Assembly (NCBI GenBank): GCA_947247005.1
Contig: OX365948.1
Coordinates: 37,762,601 to 37,826,600, forward strand
Direction of reading: 5' to 3'
Length of the DNA stretch: 64,000 bases
Origin: Spisula solida
Lineage: Eukaryota > Mollusca > Bivalvia > Venerida > Mactridae
Shown piece by piece: positions 27,537 to 38,171 of this stretch. How positions within the stretch are numbered: position 1 is the stretch's first letter; each line of letters begins with the position of its first letter. The notes beneath the pieces were generated by a model. It did not search any database and was not told where the DNA came from. It saw nothing but the letters and a program-made list of their open reading frames with translations. A program made the position numbers and the translations under genes.

Positions 27537-27657
27537 ATATGTACCTGTGTTCTTTCGTAGAATAAAGCGCAGTCACGAGTTTGGTTGCGTAGTAATTGAA
27601 TGTACGCATCCGAACAAGTGACTGTGCTTTATTCTACAATAAAACACAGATACGTAT
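27537..27657. mobile_element. Short palindromic element, about 36-bp arms
   Basis: GTACCTGTGTTCTTTCGTAG (27541) and its imperfect reverse complement ending at 27653 (TTCTACAATAAAACACAGATAC) form arms of about 36 bp around a 41-bp loop. Non-coding; probably a small MITE. Confidence 0.7.
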
Positions 27658-27700
27658 GTATTTTTTCGATTCTAACGCATATGACAACACATCAAGACAT

Positions 27701-28141
27701 AAAATAAATAAATATACCAGATTTATATAGCGCCCTTTTTATGCGAACGCACGTTCAAAGGCACTTTACATAATTGTGTTGCAGCCACAAGGGCGCAAGT
27801 GCATCCTCTACCAGTGCAGATACAGCGTGATCTGACCAGAGGGACAGACTGAGAGAAAGCCCCTGAAGGGAGAGAGGGACGTTAGATACAGGCATGTCAG
27901 GCGCTGCAGAAGTGCGCCTAGCTCTTATTTCGAATAGACAGCCTGGTTCTTTAATGTGTCCGGTGTTTAGCACCGATACACAGCTTCCTGGCACTTCCAG
28001 ATACTTTGCAGACCACACGGCCAGATATAGCGGGAAATAATGTAAATATTTCAGAAATGTCAAGTTCTGATGCCAGGGATTAAACCCACGACCTCTGGAT
28101 TGACAGCCAAGTGCGTTACCACTGAGCTAAATCCGCTTTTA
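27701..28141 (-). mobile_element. tRNA-derived SINE, copy 2, with 7-bp target duplication
   Basis: This is a longer copy of the SINE at 23443-23850, same orientation. The A box and B box lie at the right end (AGCGGATTTAGCTCAGTGGT, GGTCGTGGGTTTAATCCC on the minus strand). AAGACAT occurs directly before it (27694-27700) and directly after it (28142-28148), a plausible target-site duplication. It retains the segment TTTACATAATTGTGTTGCAG missing in copy 1. Confidence 0.88.
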
Positions 28142-28148
28142 AAGACAT

Positions 28149-28960
28149 CTTTCGCTGCGCTATTTTCTTCCTCGGACGGCCTTTTTCTATTCTCATACCA
28201 TGTTAGACCCAAAATGCAAGCAAACTTTGAGTAATATTGTGTTCACAAGCCAGCCTTAAAGTAACACGCTAAATTAAGCATCGCATACAGGAGTCTTTGT
28301 ATACGCGTCGAGTCATGTCAAGTATTGAATAAATATTCACCGTTTAGAATCGATTAGCTAAAGTTTTTAGTTTGCATTGAATGCTTATAAATTATTGATC
28401 TGTTAAATTTAAGCAGGTACATTAAATATTGACATATTTATAAATAGAAAATATGTATATATAAAACTTCGGGTCTAACTGATTATCTTTTGTTAAGCAC
28501 CTAAACGTTATCAAATATCCCAACCGCGGTATTGAATATTTATCAGTAGATGTATTTTATTTCATTTGATAACCAAACTTTGAATAAAGGAACGTAATTT
28601 CAACAAATCGAGTGTTAACAATAAGGCATGGTTTTATATGGATGGATTGGGAGGCGTTTATTGTTGGTGTCTTTTATCGTGCAGAGTAGTACGTGGAAGA
28701 ATTGGCGCATGGTACTAAAGATAAAGTGCAAATTACAATAGTTGTGTTCAAAGATTAAATCTTATATGGTATTTGACATTTAAAGCTCTTTATTAGACTA
28801 TGGAATAAAAAGATTAAGTGATACAAACTATTTACGCCCTAGTGTGTAATATGTACATGTCTAGACAAAATAATAATACATATTAAGTTTGTTGTGATCT
28901 GGAATATTTACGTCGGTGAATTTTGTGCATATTTGTATGATTTGGTAACTGTGTTTAATT
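28149..28960. other. Upstream region of the TRIM gene, no gene seen
   Basis: AT-rich, no repeat structure or exon recognised. It probably holds the 5' flank of the gene starting at 29106. Confidence 0.4.
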
Positions 28961-28970
28961 ATAACTTAGG

Positions 28971-29062
28971 AATATAAAATGAGCATGACCAATTACTTGT
29001 GCATGGACTACTAGTACTACACAACCCTATCCTTTTTCTGGTAGGAAAAGTGATGTGACGTT
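28971..29062 (+). promoter_or_regulatory. Possible promoter elements of the TRIM gene
   Basis: AATATAAAAT at 28971-28980 resembles a TATA box about 130 bases before the start codon, and TGACGTTA at 29055-29062 resembles a CRE/ATF half-palindrome. Both are short and could be chance. Confidence 0.25.
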
Positions 29063-29105
29063 ACAAAACGACGTTCGCAGTTGGAATACTAACTAAAGCA
29101 TTGAA

Positions 29106-29798
29106 ATGGCGTCTCTTGTATCAACTATTGGGGACTTACTGGTGTGCCCTGTGTGTAAGGAGATTTTACGTCAGCCACGTACGTTACCATGCCAACATAG
29201 TCTGTGTCATGATTGCCTGAAAAACCTCATCGCCAATATGGACCGACTTGAACAGAATCATGGTGACTTTCCTTGCCCAGTATGTCGAAGTGTCACCAAG
29301 TTACCAAAGGCTAGTAGCATAGAGATTCAGGTGGTTGCCTTCCCTATAAATCGTCTGGTGCTATCTATGATGGACGCTATAACCCAGCACAGTGACGACT
29401 GGCCAAAATGTAAACTTCACCCAGAGAAGACAGCGGACCTTGTTTGTGTGACACATGATATCTTAGTTTGCAGTAAATGTATACTAACCAACCATCGCCA
29501 TTGTAGAGTCCTTGATATGAATGATTATGTGAAGAGTACATATTATACAGCCAAATATGGGGACATTAATGAAAACTTAAAACGTTATAAGGATCATATC
29601 GGAATAGTAGTTGCAGAAATCAGTCATAAAATTGAAAATGTATCGAAGGATGAAGAAAATCTAATGCTAGAGCTAAAAGGTCTTCGAGAAAGTTTCAATG
29701 CAGCGTTCGATTCTCTTGAAGAGAAAATTCTAAGTAAAGGTTCATCATACAAGAAACAAGGCATTTCATGTTTACAGAAACAAAGGACGATGCTAGAG
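29106..29798 (+). CDS. TRIM-type E3 ubiquitin ligase, exon 1 (RING, B-box, coiled coil start)
   Basis: First coding exon of a three-exon gene (with 34744-34911 and 41514-42482; 609 aa joined). It starts at MASLVSTIGDLLVCPVCKEI. The RING finger uses C14, C17, C29, H31, C34, C37, C57 and C60. A B-box follows with C102, H105, C114, H117, C122, C125 and H130/H132, and a Lys/Glu-rich coiled coil begins near residue 150. By family knowledge the RING recruits an E2 to pass ubiquitin to a target, and B-box plus coiled coil drive dimer assembly in the cytoplasm. The exon ends ATGCTAGAG before GTAAGT, phase 0, after exactly 231 codons. Reading on past the donor gives a stop within six codons. Just downstream this border is tandemly duplicated. 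No other ATG upstream fits. The C-terminal target-binding part is in exon 3. Confidence 0.92.
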
Positions 29799-30200
29799 GT
29801 AAGTATTTCATTGTAACAACAAGGCATTTTGTGTTTACAGAAACAAAGGACGATGCTGCTAGAGGTGAGTATTTCATTGTTAACAACAAGGCATTTCATG
29901 TTTACAGAAACAAAGGACGATCGATGCTGCTAGAGGTGAGTATTTCATGTTTACAGAAACAAAGGACGATCGATGCTGCTTGAGGTGAGTATTTCATTGT
30001 AACAACAAGGCATTTCATGTTTACAGAAACAAAGGACGATGCTGCTAGAGGTGAGTATTTCATTGTAACAACAAGGCATTTCATGTTTACAGAAACAAAG
30101 GACGATGCTGCTAGAGGTGAGTATTTCATTGTAACAACAAGGCATTTCATGTTTACAGAAACAAAGGACGATGCTGCTAGAGGTGAGTATTTCATTGTAA
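29799..30200 (+). repeat. 66-bp tandem duplication of the exon 1/intron 1 border (micro-exon array)
   Basis: Six extra copies of the last bases of exon 1 plus the start of intron 1. Each has TTTACAG, then AAACAAAGGACGATGCTGCT-AGAG, then GTGAGT. The micro-exon-like cores are 29841-29864 (24 nt), 29908-29935 (28 nt), 29957-29984 (28 nt), 30027-30050, 30093-30116 and 30159-30182 (24 nt each). The 24-nt cores keep the frame (Lys-Gln-Arg-Thr-Met-Leu-Leu-Glu); the 28-nt cores would shift it. The intervening 42-nt intron-like pieces all start GTGAGT and end TTTACAG. The exon 1 original has 21 nt after the same TTTACAG. Open frames on either strand here are repeat by-products. Confidence 0.9.
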
Positions 30201-30730
30201 CAACAAACATTATCATACGACAAATGTACGATGAGGCATAAATTGACCATTTACTCCATTTGTCACTTACGTGTACCATTTATGTAAACCGTATGACCGA
30301 AGTAGAGCAACTCACTTTAGCAGCTGCAAAAAGTGGCCATTGTTCAGAGGTTGGTGATCTACAAAGGTTACATTTAAAGAAGCAATGACTGAAAAATGTT
30401 TTGATGTGTTGTTATAGAGAGGTTGTAGCTCTACAGAGCGCGGCTCTTGTGAGGTTGTACTGTATATTATTCTGACTGAAGACTTAATTAGCAATACGCA
30501 ATCACCATGCCGATACATTTAATTTAAAAAAGGTAATTGATTGTCCTACGTATTTAAAGATATTTGCATGGGATTCGAGGTATATACAGAACTGATGATA
30601 ACTGATGAGCACGTACCCAGTAAAAACAATTATGACTTGGTTTGTGTTATACATGAAGTATTCATGTTATTATTAACAAATATTACATGATGCATATTAA
30701 TGTCTACCAGATTACATATAAGACAGTCAT
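30201..30730. other. Intron 1 sequence, no feature seen
   Basis: Unique AT-rich intronic sequence between the border duplication and the 78-bp minisatellite. Confidence 0.45.
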
Positions 30731-30779
30731 GTGTTAGTCTTTGATATGACGCGGCAACGGAGCCAACTCTATACAGTAT

Positions 30780-32395
30780 TATACCCTCACTCGCAAAGCG
30801 GACGTTCTATCACGTTCTACCCTCTATCACTATCGCGGCAAGTTTTAGTGCGAACGTGTACCACACACACTCAAAGCGGACGTTCTATCACGTTCTACCC
30901 TCTGTCACTATCGAGGCAAGTTTTAGTGCGAACGTGTACCACACGCACTCAAAGCGGACGTTCTATCACGTTCTACCCTCTATCACTATCGCGGCAAGTT
31001 TTAGTGCGAACGTGTACCACACGCACTCAAAGCGGACGTTCTATCACGTTCTACCCTCTGTCACTATCGAGGCAAGTTTTAGTGCGAACGTGTACCACAC
31101 ACACTCAAAGCGGACGTTCTATCACATTCTACCCTCTATCACTATCGAGGCAAGTTTTAGTGCGAACGTGTACCACACACACTCAAAGCGGACGTTCTAT
31201 CACGTTCTACCCTCTATCACTATCGAGGCAAGTTTTAGTGCGAACGTGTACCACACGCACTCAAAGCGGACGTTCTATCACGTTCTACCCTCTATCACTA
31301 TCGAGGCAAGTTTTAGTGCGAACGTGTACCACACGCACTCAAAGCGGACGTTCTATCACGTTCTACCCTCTATCACTATCGAGGCAAGTTTTAGTGCGAA
31401 CGTGTACCACACACACTCAAAGCGGACGTTCTATCACGTTCTACCCTCTATCACTATCGAGGCAAGTTTTAGTGCGAACGTGTACCACACACACTCAAAG
31501 CGGACGTTCTATCACGTTCTACCCTCTATCACTATCGAGGCAAGTTTTAGCGCGAACGTGTACCACACACACTCAAAGCGGACGTTCTATCACGTTCTAC
31601 CCTCTATCACTATCGAGGCAAGTTTTAGCGCGAACGTGTACCACACACACTCAAAGCGGACGTTCTATCACGTTCTACCCTCTATCACTATCGAGGCAAG
31701 TTTTAGCGCGAACGTGTACCACACACACTCAAAGCGGACGTTCTATCACGTTCTACCCTCTGTCACTATCGAGGCAAGTTTTAGTGCGAACGTGTACCAC
31801 ACACACTCAAAGCGGACGTTCTATCACATTCTACCCTCTATCACTATCGAGGCAAGTTTTAGCGCGAACGTGTACCACACACACTCAAAGCGGACGTTCT
31901 ATCACGTTCTACCCTCTGTCACTATCGAGGCAAGTTTTAGCGCGAACGTGTACCACACACACTCAAAGCGGACGTTCTATCACGTTCTACCCTCTATCAC
32001 TATCGAGGCAAGTTTTAGCGCGAACGTGTACCACACACACTCAAAGCGGACGTTCTATCACGTTCTACCCTCTGTCACTATCGAGGCAAGTTTTAGTGCG
32101 AACGTGTACCACACACACTCAAAGCGGACGTTCTATCACGTTCTACCCTCTATCACTATCGAGGCAAGTTTTAGCGCGAACGTGTACCACACACACTCAA
32201 AGCGGACGTTCTATCACGTTCTACCCTCTGTCACTATCGAGGCAAGTTTTAGCGCGAACGTGTACCACACACACTCAAAGCGGACGTTCTATCACGTTCT
32301 ACCCTCTATCACTATCGAGGCAAGTTTTAGCGCGAACGTGTACCACACACACTCAAAGCGGACGTTCTACTCTATCACTATCAGGCAAGTTTATG
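30780..32395. repeat. 78-bp minisatellite, about 20 units, in TRIM intron 1
   Basis: Head-to-tail units of 78 bp, each with CACTCAAAGCGGACGTTCTA, CTATCACTATCGAGGCAAGT and GCGAACGTGTACCACACACA. Because 78 is 26 codons, frame is kept between units: two plus-strand frames stay open for about 1.5 kb (556 codons from 30731 and 518 from 30856), with 26-residue repeats. Units differ at a few sites (CTATCAC/CTGTCAC, TAGTGCG/TAGCGCG, CACGTT/CACATT). The last unit, near 32350, is truncated. The high similarity points to recent expansion. No splice signal or promoter links it to a gene, so I call it a repeat rather than a coding sequence. Confidence 0.93.
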
Positions 32396-34250
32396 GTGTA
32401 AGTTTAACATGATAATCAGCACTGATAGTCGCCTGTATGTGGATATAACATCGGCAGTTATTACCGCATTTGTATTTTTCAATATACAAATACGTACACA
32501 CTTGTAAATAAACCAGCATAATTTATTTCGATGAATAAGTGGTTTTCAAGTAGTTTAAACCATAGGTAACTGTATCATTAAAAAATAGTAAACACAAATC
32601 TTTTTTTAAAAAATTGTAATACCTTAGAAAGGTTTATAACACGGGAAATTGACCACACAGTCACTGGGGTGCAGTTTGTTTTTAATAAACATGTCATTAA
32701 TACTCGTGTTATTTTAAATATATTTACATAATCAGAATCTGGAGAGCTTCGTCTTTAATTAGATGTCCATATTTTAAAAATCCGTCTGTAAATAAGAAAA
32801 TAACCTCATAGGGCGCGTAATCACTTTCTTTTTTCTTGTTTAGAATAGCATTGTCGTTTCTATTGAATGCACCTCAGTGACTGACTGGACACCGTGGTAG
32901 TATACATTTCATGGTATAACTTTTTAACTAGTGGATCAATTTTTATGGGATTTAGCATGGAGGTAGTTCTAATGATGTTGTCTATGAATGTAATAACTTT
33001 ATGAAGATATCGAAAACCAATTCTTGTTTATGATAACATGAAAATCTGACCACTTAAGTACAAATGCACCTTTCTAAGATATTATATTTTGTTTTGTTTA
33101 CTAGTGATACTGTTATCTGTGGTTTAAACAGCTAAACGACACAGTTCGATCTGACTGAACGCGTGTACTGACTTGTTTTTTAAATACACAAAATTAATAT
33201 AGAATCGATTTTACTCTCCATTGATTAATTCAAAGCATTACCATTTTTAACTATTGAACTATTTATACAGAGTTTCAGTGAACTCTGAATTCTTAATTCC
33301 TGTTCATTTTATTGCCAATTTATTGAATTTCTGAACGTAAAATGCGGAAATTGAAACCCTCTGTTTGTTCGCACAATCTATCCTGTATGGTAATAACAGA
33401 ATATCGGTTTAACCGATGCTATTGTTGACATCACGTGTACAGTGTAGCAATACCACGTGACTCGGACAACATTAAAGGCTACAAACCCAAGACAAAATTT
33501 GTCAACATGTTCTCTGCTTCGAAAACAAAAATACCCGTTTATTATTCCTTAATCGATTTCTATGAAACATACGCCAGTCTTACAGGAAATTATAACCATT
33601 CATGCTTTCCATGAATATAGAACTCTATCAGCCCAGGGGTGTTTGTCGTGCACCCTGTGAAATATTGAAGTGGTTTGTATGCGAGCGAACTATAGTTCCA
33701 AGCCGTCTTGATGTTCAATGTCTCACAGGGTGCTGAAACAAGAGATGACCACGAACAGCGCTCTCCACAATTCTCACTCTGGTTGGCAGAGTGACTCTTG
33801 AATTTTCTCTAATTTTCAGAAAATCACCACTTTTGGCCATCAAATGAACCGATCCAGTATATAATTTGGACCAGTCTATTATTAAATATGGTCAAAAATC
33901 ATTCATCTTACCCAAATACAACAAAATAATGTTGGTGGAATTAGCTATAAAAGAAATCTTGTTGGAATAAAAAATGCCTACATACCGTCTTTGGGTCAAA
34001 ATTTCAACTCACTCAGTAAGGGGGATCAAGACATTGACGGATTAAGCTGAAATTTTGTCTGGTAATATTGTTTATACTAGAGAACAGATGGTTTAATTAT
34101 CTAGGTGATCAAAGAAAAAGTTCAAAAAATGAAACACCCTACTACTGGGTGTGGGGTAATCTTCTCATTCCGAGAGAACATTGGGGGTTTTCTGGTTCCA
34201 TGCACTGATGACAAAGTTTATAACCGTTAGTAGTCCATCAATATTGTGTA
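32396..34250. other. Intron 1 sequence, mostly featureless
   Basis: AT-rich intronic DNA. One small inverted pair (GCACCCTGTGA near 33650 and TCACAGGGTGC near 33723) is visible. No exon is supported. Confidence 0.45.
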
Positions 34251-34330
34251 GTCGGTAGAACACGAGACTATGTCTCACATGATCACATCTCGATTCCCAA
34301 GTTAGACACGTTTTATCATTACGGCACTGA
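34245..34330 (+). mobile_element. Degenerate tRNA-like SINE head
   Basis: GTAGTCGGTAGAACACGAGA followed by TCTCGATTCCCAAG has the order and spacing of RNA polymerase III A and B boxes. It cannot fold as a true tRNA and is probably an old SINE remnant. Confidence 0.35.
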
Positions 34331-34369
34331 CGATGTCATTGTGCAGAGTTAATAATGATGTTTGCATAC

Positions 34370-34445
34370 ACTTCTTCTTTTCCGTCTTCCTTTTCCGTCT
34401 TCGTCTTCATCTTCGTCATCTTCGTCTTGGTCTTCTACTGCATCC
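34370..34445. repeat. CTTCGT-type microsatellite
   Basis: Repeats of TTCTTTTCC, CGTCTTCGTCTT and CATCTTCGTC form a pyrimidine-rich simple repeat. The 100-codon open frame across it is not credible. Confidence 0.6.
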
Positions 34446-34743
34446 GTTTATATCTTCAGTGTTGCTGTTGGAGATGAATTGTGCCGTCTTCGGTATGGAT
34501 GCTGGTAGGTGTCAAAGGGCGTGTCTGTGGGCTAAACTCTCTATCGTATTTCCTCTATTTGTACGCTATTTAACCAACCAGACAATTATTTGGTTGGATG
34601 GACTGGCCGCTTTATATGACAAAAACTGTTGTTGAAAAAAAGTTCAATGCGAAGTAAACAAACACCATGTTATTTTTATAGTAAAACAATGATGTGTATT
34701 TTCTTCATATTCTAAACCGCGTTTTTATTTTTATGTATATCAG

Positions 34744-34911
34744 GAATTAACAGCTGATGTTGAAACGTCATTGAATGAATTAGAAGAGGCTAAAGTATCT
34801 GATATACCATCTAAACGTCTTCTTGCACTGAGGACGGCAGAAGCAAATCTCAAAATGGTGGATATGGAGATGGGAAATATCACACTGCCAGTAACAAACT
34901 TCAAACTACAG
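34744..34911 (+). CDS. TRIM gene, exon 2 (coiled coil)
   Basis: A 168-nt exon (56 codons, phase 0 at both ends) follows TATATCAG and precedes GTGATA. It starts Glu-Leu-Thr-Ala-Asp-Val-Glu-Thr and is rich in Glu, Lys, Leu and Met with heptad-like spacing, continuing the coiled coil of exon 1 as residues 232-287. The phases at both borders join exon 1 (29798) and exon 3 (41514) without a stop. In the family this helix forms the antiparallel dimer rod between the B-box and the C-terminal domain. Confidence 0.88.
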
Positions 34912-34960
34912 GTGATATTTCTAACGTATTACATATATTATGTTGTATGTTGTATACACG

Positions 34961-35181
34961 TATAGTCCAGTTATGATATTGTGACAGTGACGTTGCAGTT
35001 TATGTGTACGCAAAAAATCACAACCATTGTCTAAACAGGTAGAGCGAAGTCTAGTATGTTAGTTTAGCATTGAAATTATAGACATAGATGTTTGTGCAGT
35101 ATAAGCCTTTATAATTTGTTTTACACCGTTATAGTGGACTCGACCACTGCGTCACTTGATTTTTATCCTGACTGGACTATA
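34961..35181. mobile_element. TA-flanked MITE, family A copy 2, in TRIM intron 2
   Basis: Second copy of the element at 21092-21302: TATAGTCCAGTTATGATATT at the left, CTGACTGGACTATA at the right, TA at both borders. It sits only about 50 bases after the exon 2 donor. The two copies differ by small indels and substitutions. Confidence 0.87.
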
Positions 35182-35617
35182 TTCACTTTATGTAATGAAA
35201 ATTAGCTAAACTGTACCGTTTTTTGACGTGTGAAAACTTACATTGTTTTGACACGGAGGCTGCGCACTATAGATTAATACTGTACAATCACGTATTTTCG
35301 TGGGTATTCAGTAAATTTCGATACGTCAACCCATGTCTGAATATGAGAGGTCTATTAACCGTGGGGATAAGATTTCGTAGTCGAGTTCAACAACGAAATA
35401 AACGAAAATTCAACTCCCTCGAAAAATAATCATTTTACTGTATTCCTTACCGACTTTTCTATTTAATGTGCAGATACCGTGAGGTTATCTATTTATTGAC
35501 TGGTCAATAAAACTGCAATGTACACTGTGTTAGGTAAAATACGCTATGGTAGTTTGACAGTATTGATACACAGTTATCATACCTGAATAACTTCATGTTA
35601 AATAAGTTTAAGTGTTC
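35182..35617. other. Intron 2 sequence with AT-rich repeat traces
   Basis: Contains TTTCGT/ACGAAA-rich sequence (35290-35420) resembling degraded MITE interiors. No clear termini. Confidence 0.4.
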
Positions 35618-36113
35618 TATGGAGCCATATAACTGCCACCACTTAAATTTTAATTTTCATGAATTTTTTCGTGAAATTAACGAGGGATTTCATGAAAACA
35701 GAAAACTATCATGAATGCAAGATACATATCTTAACGTGAAAAATAGCCAGTTGCTGCTTCGATCTGCCACAACATTCCTGTTATAATTTTTAAGAAACCA
35801 ACTAACTTTTCACGAAAGTGTATTCTTTTTCACGAAGACATTTTACGTTCCGCGAAGCTTTTCATGAAAGTCGATTATTTTCACCAAAACACCTTTAAGA
35901 AACATTTTTATGCTTTCATGAAAAACTTATTTAGTTTCGTGAAAGCATCATCTTTATGTAGTGTCAGTTCAGAGCACTAACAAGCAGAATTTCGTGTTAA
36001 GATAATTTATCTGTCTTCATGATAATAATATATTTTCATGAAATATCCCATGATTTTTACGAAAGTTTTCATAAAATCTTTAAGTTATGTGGTGGCAGTT
36101 ATATGGCTCCATA
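35618..36113. mobile_element. 496-bp TA-target element, TIR TGGAGCCATATAACTGCCAC
   Basis: The left end TA-TGGAGCCATATAACTGCC is matched by the right end GGCAGTTATATGGCTCCA-TA; the right arm has a 5-bp insertion further in. The interior is filled with TTTCATGAAA and TTTCACGAAAG palindromic words. No transposase is encoded. A TA duplication fits a Tc1/mariner-type mobiliser. Confidence 0.85.
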
Positions 36114-36560
36114 GTTTATACCTTACTAGTATCCTGCTATGTTGCCAATGGTAAAAGCAGTAACACTACAGTAAATATAAATGACTCGGATACAGCTATT
36201 GTTTGCTTATGAATAGCAAATTCAATTTCATTGTTCAACCAACTCCTTTGTTATGTAGGCAATCATGCAACTATAATGGATTGTGTATCAAATAAGCAAA
36301 ACAATGGAAAATAATGAGCGAAATGACCATTTCCTCTGAAATTAGCCGAGTTCTACTAGGATTTTTAAGACCAAATCGATATTTGTGTTAGTCCTTGTGT
36401 ATATGTAAAACCATTTAATTGTTGATTTAAGGCTAAGGCATCGGTAAGTAGTGTGAACTATTATGATATAATGCTATTCTGTTACATGCTTCAACGTTTG
36501 GCTCATGTATCCATGTAGAGTGCACAATGCTTCTTACACCATCACCATGCTATTTCTAGA
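36114..36560. other. Intron 2 sequence, no feature seen
   Basis: Unique AT-rich DNA between a TIR element and the 44-bp minisatellite. Confidence 0.4.
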
Positions 36561-36570
36561 CGCATCAGTC

Positions 36571-37920
36571 TCGATAGTTAGCTTGTGTTACCGCGTCCTC
36601 GTCGAGTGCAAGTCTCGATAGTAAGCTATTGTAACCGCGTCCTCTTCGAGAGCGAGAGCTAGTGTTACCGCGTCCTCGTCGAGTGCCGCGAAGTCTCGAT
36701 AGTAAGCTGGTGTTACCGCGTCCTCTTCGAGCGCGAGTCTCGATAGTTAGCTAGTGTTACCGCGTCGTCTTCGAGCGCGAGTCTCGATATAGTGCTAGTG
36801 TTACCGCGTCGTCTTCGAGCGCGAGTCTCGATAGTAAGCTAGTGTTACCGCGTCCTCTTCGAGCGCGAGTCTCGATAGTTAGCTAGTGTTACCGCGTCCT
36901 CTTCGAGCGCGAGTCTCGATAGTTAGCTAGTGTTACCGCGTCGTCTTCGAGCGCGAGTCTCGATAGTTAGCTAGTGTTACCGCGTCCTCTTCGAGCGCGT
37001 GTCTCGATAGTTAGCTAGTGTTACCGCGTCCTCTTCGAGCGCGTGTCTCGATAGTTAGCTAGTGTTACCGCGTCGTCTTCGAGCGCGAGTCTCGATAGTT
37101 AGCTAGTGTTACCGCGTCCTCTTCGAGCGCGAGTCTCGATAGTTAGCTAGTGTTACCGCGTCCTCTTTGAGCGCGAGTCTCGATAGTTAGCTAGTGTTAC
37201 GGCGTCCTCTTTGAGCGCGAGTCTCGATATAGAGCTAGTGTTACCGCGTCCTCTTCGAGCGCGAGTCTCGATATATAGCTAGTGTTACCGCGTCCTCTTC
37301 GAGCGCGAGTCTTGATAGTAAGCTAGTGTTACCGCGTCCTCTTCGAGCGCGAGTCTCGATAGTTAGCTAGTGTTACGGCGTCCTCTTTGAGCGCGAGTCT
37401 CGATAGTTAGCTAGTGTTACAGCGTCCTCTTCGAGCGCGAGTCTCGATATATAGCTAGTGTTACCGCGTCGTCTTCGAGCGCGAGTCTCGATAGTAAGCT
37501 AGTGTTACCGCGTCCTCTTCGAGCGCGAGTCTCGATAGTTGCGAGTCTCGATAGTTAGCTAGTGTTACCGCGTCCTCTTCGAGCGCGAGTCTCGATAGTT
37601 AGCTAGTGTTACCGCGTCCTCTTCGAGTGCGAGTCTCGATAGTTGCGAGTCTCGATAGTAAGCTAGTGTTACCGCGTCCTCTTCGAGCGCGAGTCTCGAT
37701 AGTTGCGAGTCTCGATAGTTAGCTAGTGTAACCGCGTCCTCTTCGAGCACGAGTCTCGATAGTTAGCTAGTGTTACCGCGTCGTCTTCGAGCGCGAGTCT
37801 CGATAGTTAGCTAGTGTTACCGCGTCCTCTTCGAGCGCGAGTCTCGATAGTTAGCTAGTGTTACCGCGTCCCCTTCGAGCGCGAGTCTCGATAGTAAGTT
37901 AGTGTTACCGCGTCCTCTTC
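36571..37920 (+). repeat. 44-bp minisatellite derived from a SINE head, about 30 units
   Basis: Units read TAGTTAGCTAGTGTTACCGC then GTCCTCTTCGAGCGCGAGTC and TCGA, period 44. Variants include CCTC/CGTC, TTCGAG/TTTGAG and short inserted GCGAGTCTCGATAGTT pieces near 37535, 37645 and 37705. The last unit runs straight into a tRNA-like SINE body whose first part is the same sequence, so the array is an expansion of the SINE head. TAGCTAGTGTTACCGCG matches an A box style. Confidence 0.9.
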
Positions 37921-38107
37921 GGGTGCAAGAGGTCTCGGGTTTCGATTCCAGTCCTCGACATACCTTAGTCGTTAAAATGGTACTGCTTGACGCTTAGCTA
38001 GTTCCAGGTAACTGCTGGTTCGCCAGGTGTCAGGATAATGCGATGGGTTAATCTCCCCACGTAACTGAAATACTGTTTACCAGTTGGACTTCAAGCAATA
38101 TTTTTTT
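37895..38107 (+). mobile_element. tRNA-derived SINE at the end of the minisatellite
   Basis: From AGTTAGTGTTACCGCG (A box style) through CCTCTTC...AAGAGG (anticodon-stem-like pair) to CGGGTTTCGATTCCAGTC (B box style). A body with CAGGATAATGCGATGGGTTA and ATCTCCCCACGTAACTGAAA then ends in a short T/A tail. It is plus strand, inside TRIM intron 2. Confidence 0.7.
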
Positions 38108-38171
38108 AACATTGTAATTACATGTATAAAAGCAGAGCACTGTGACAAGGGAGACAACGGCATGGCAGATG

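Noticed and set aside
29624..30279. Minus-strand frames of 64-125 codons with repeated CCYNEILTSSSIVLCFCKH-type sequence
   Set aside because: They are the antisense of the 66-bp border duplication.
30731..32412. 556- and 518-codon plus-strand frames
   Set aside because: Both come from one stop-free 78-bp minisatellite unit read in two frames, with no splice or promoter context, inside an intron.
34333..34635. 100-codon plus frame
   Set aside because: Runs through a CTTCGT microsatellite; no domain, no splice support.
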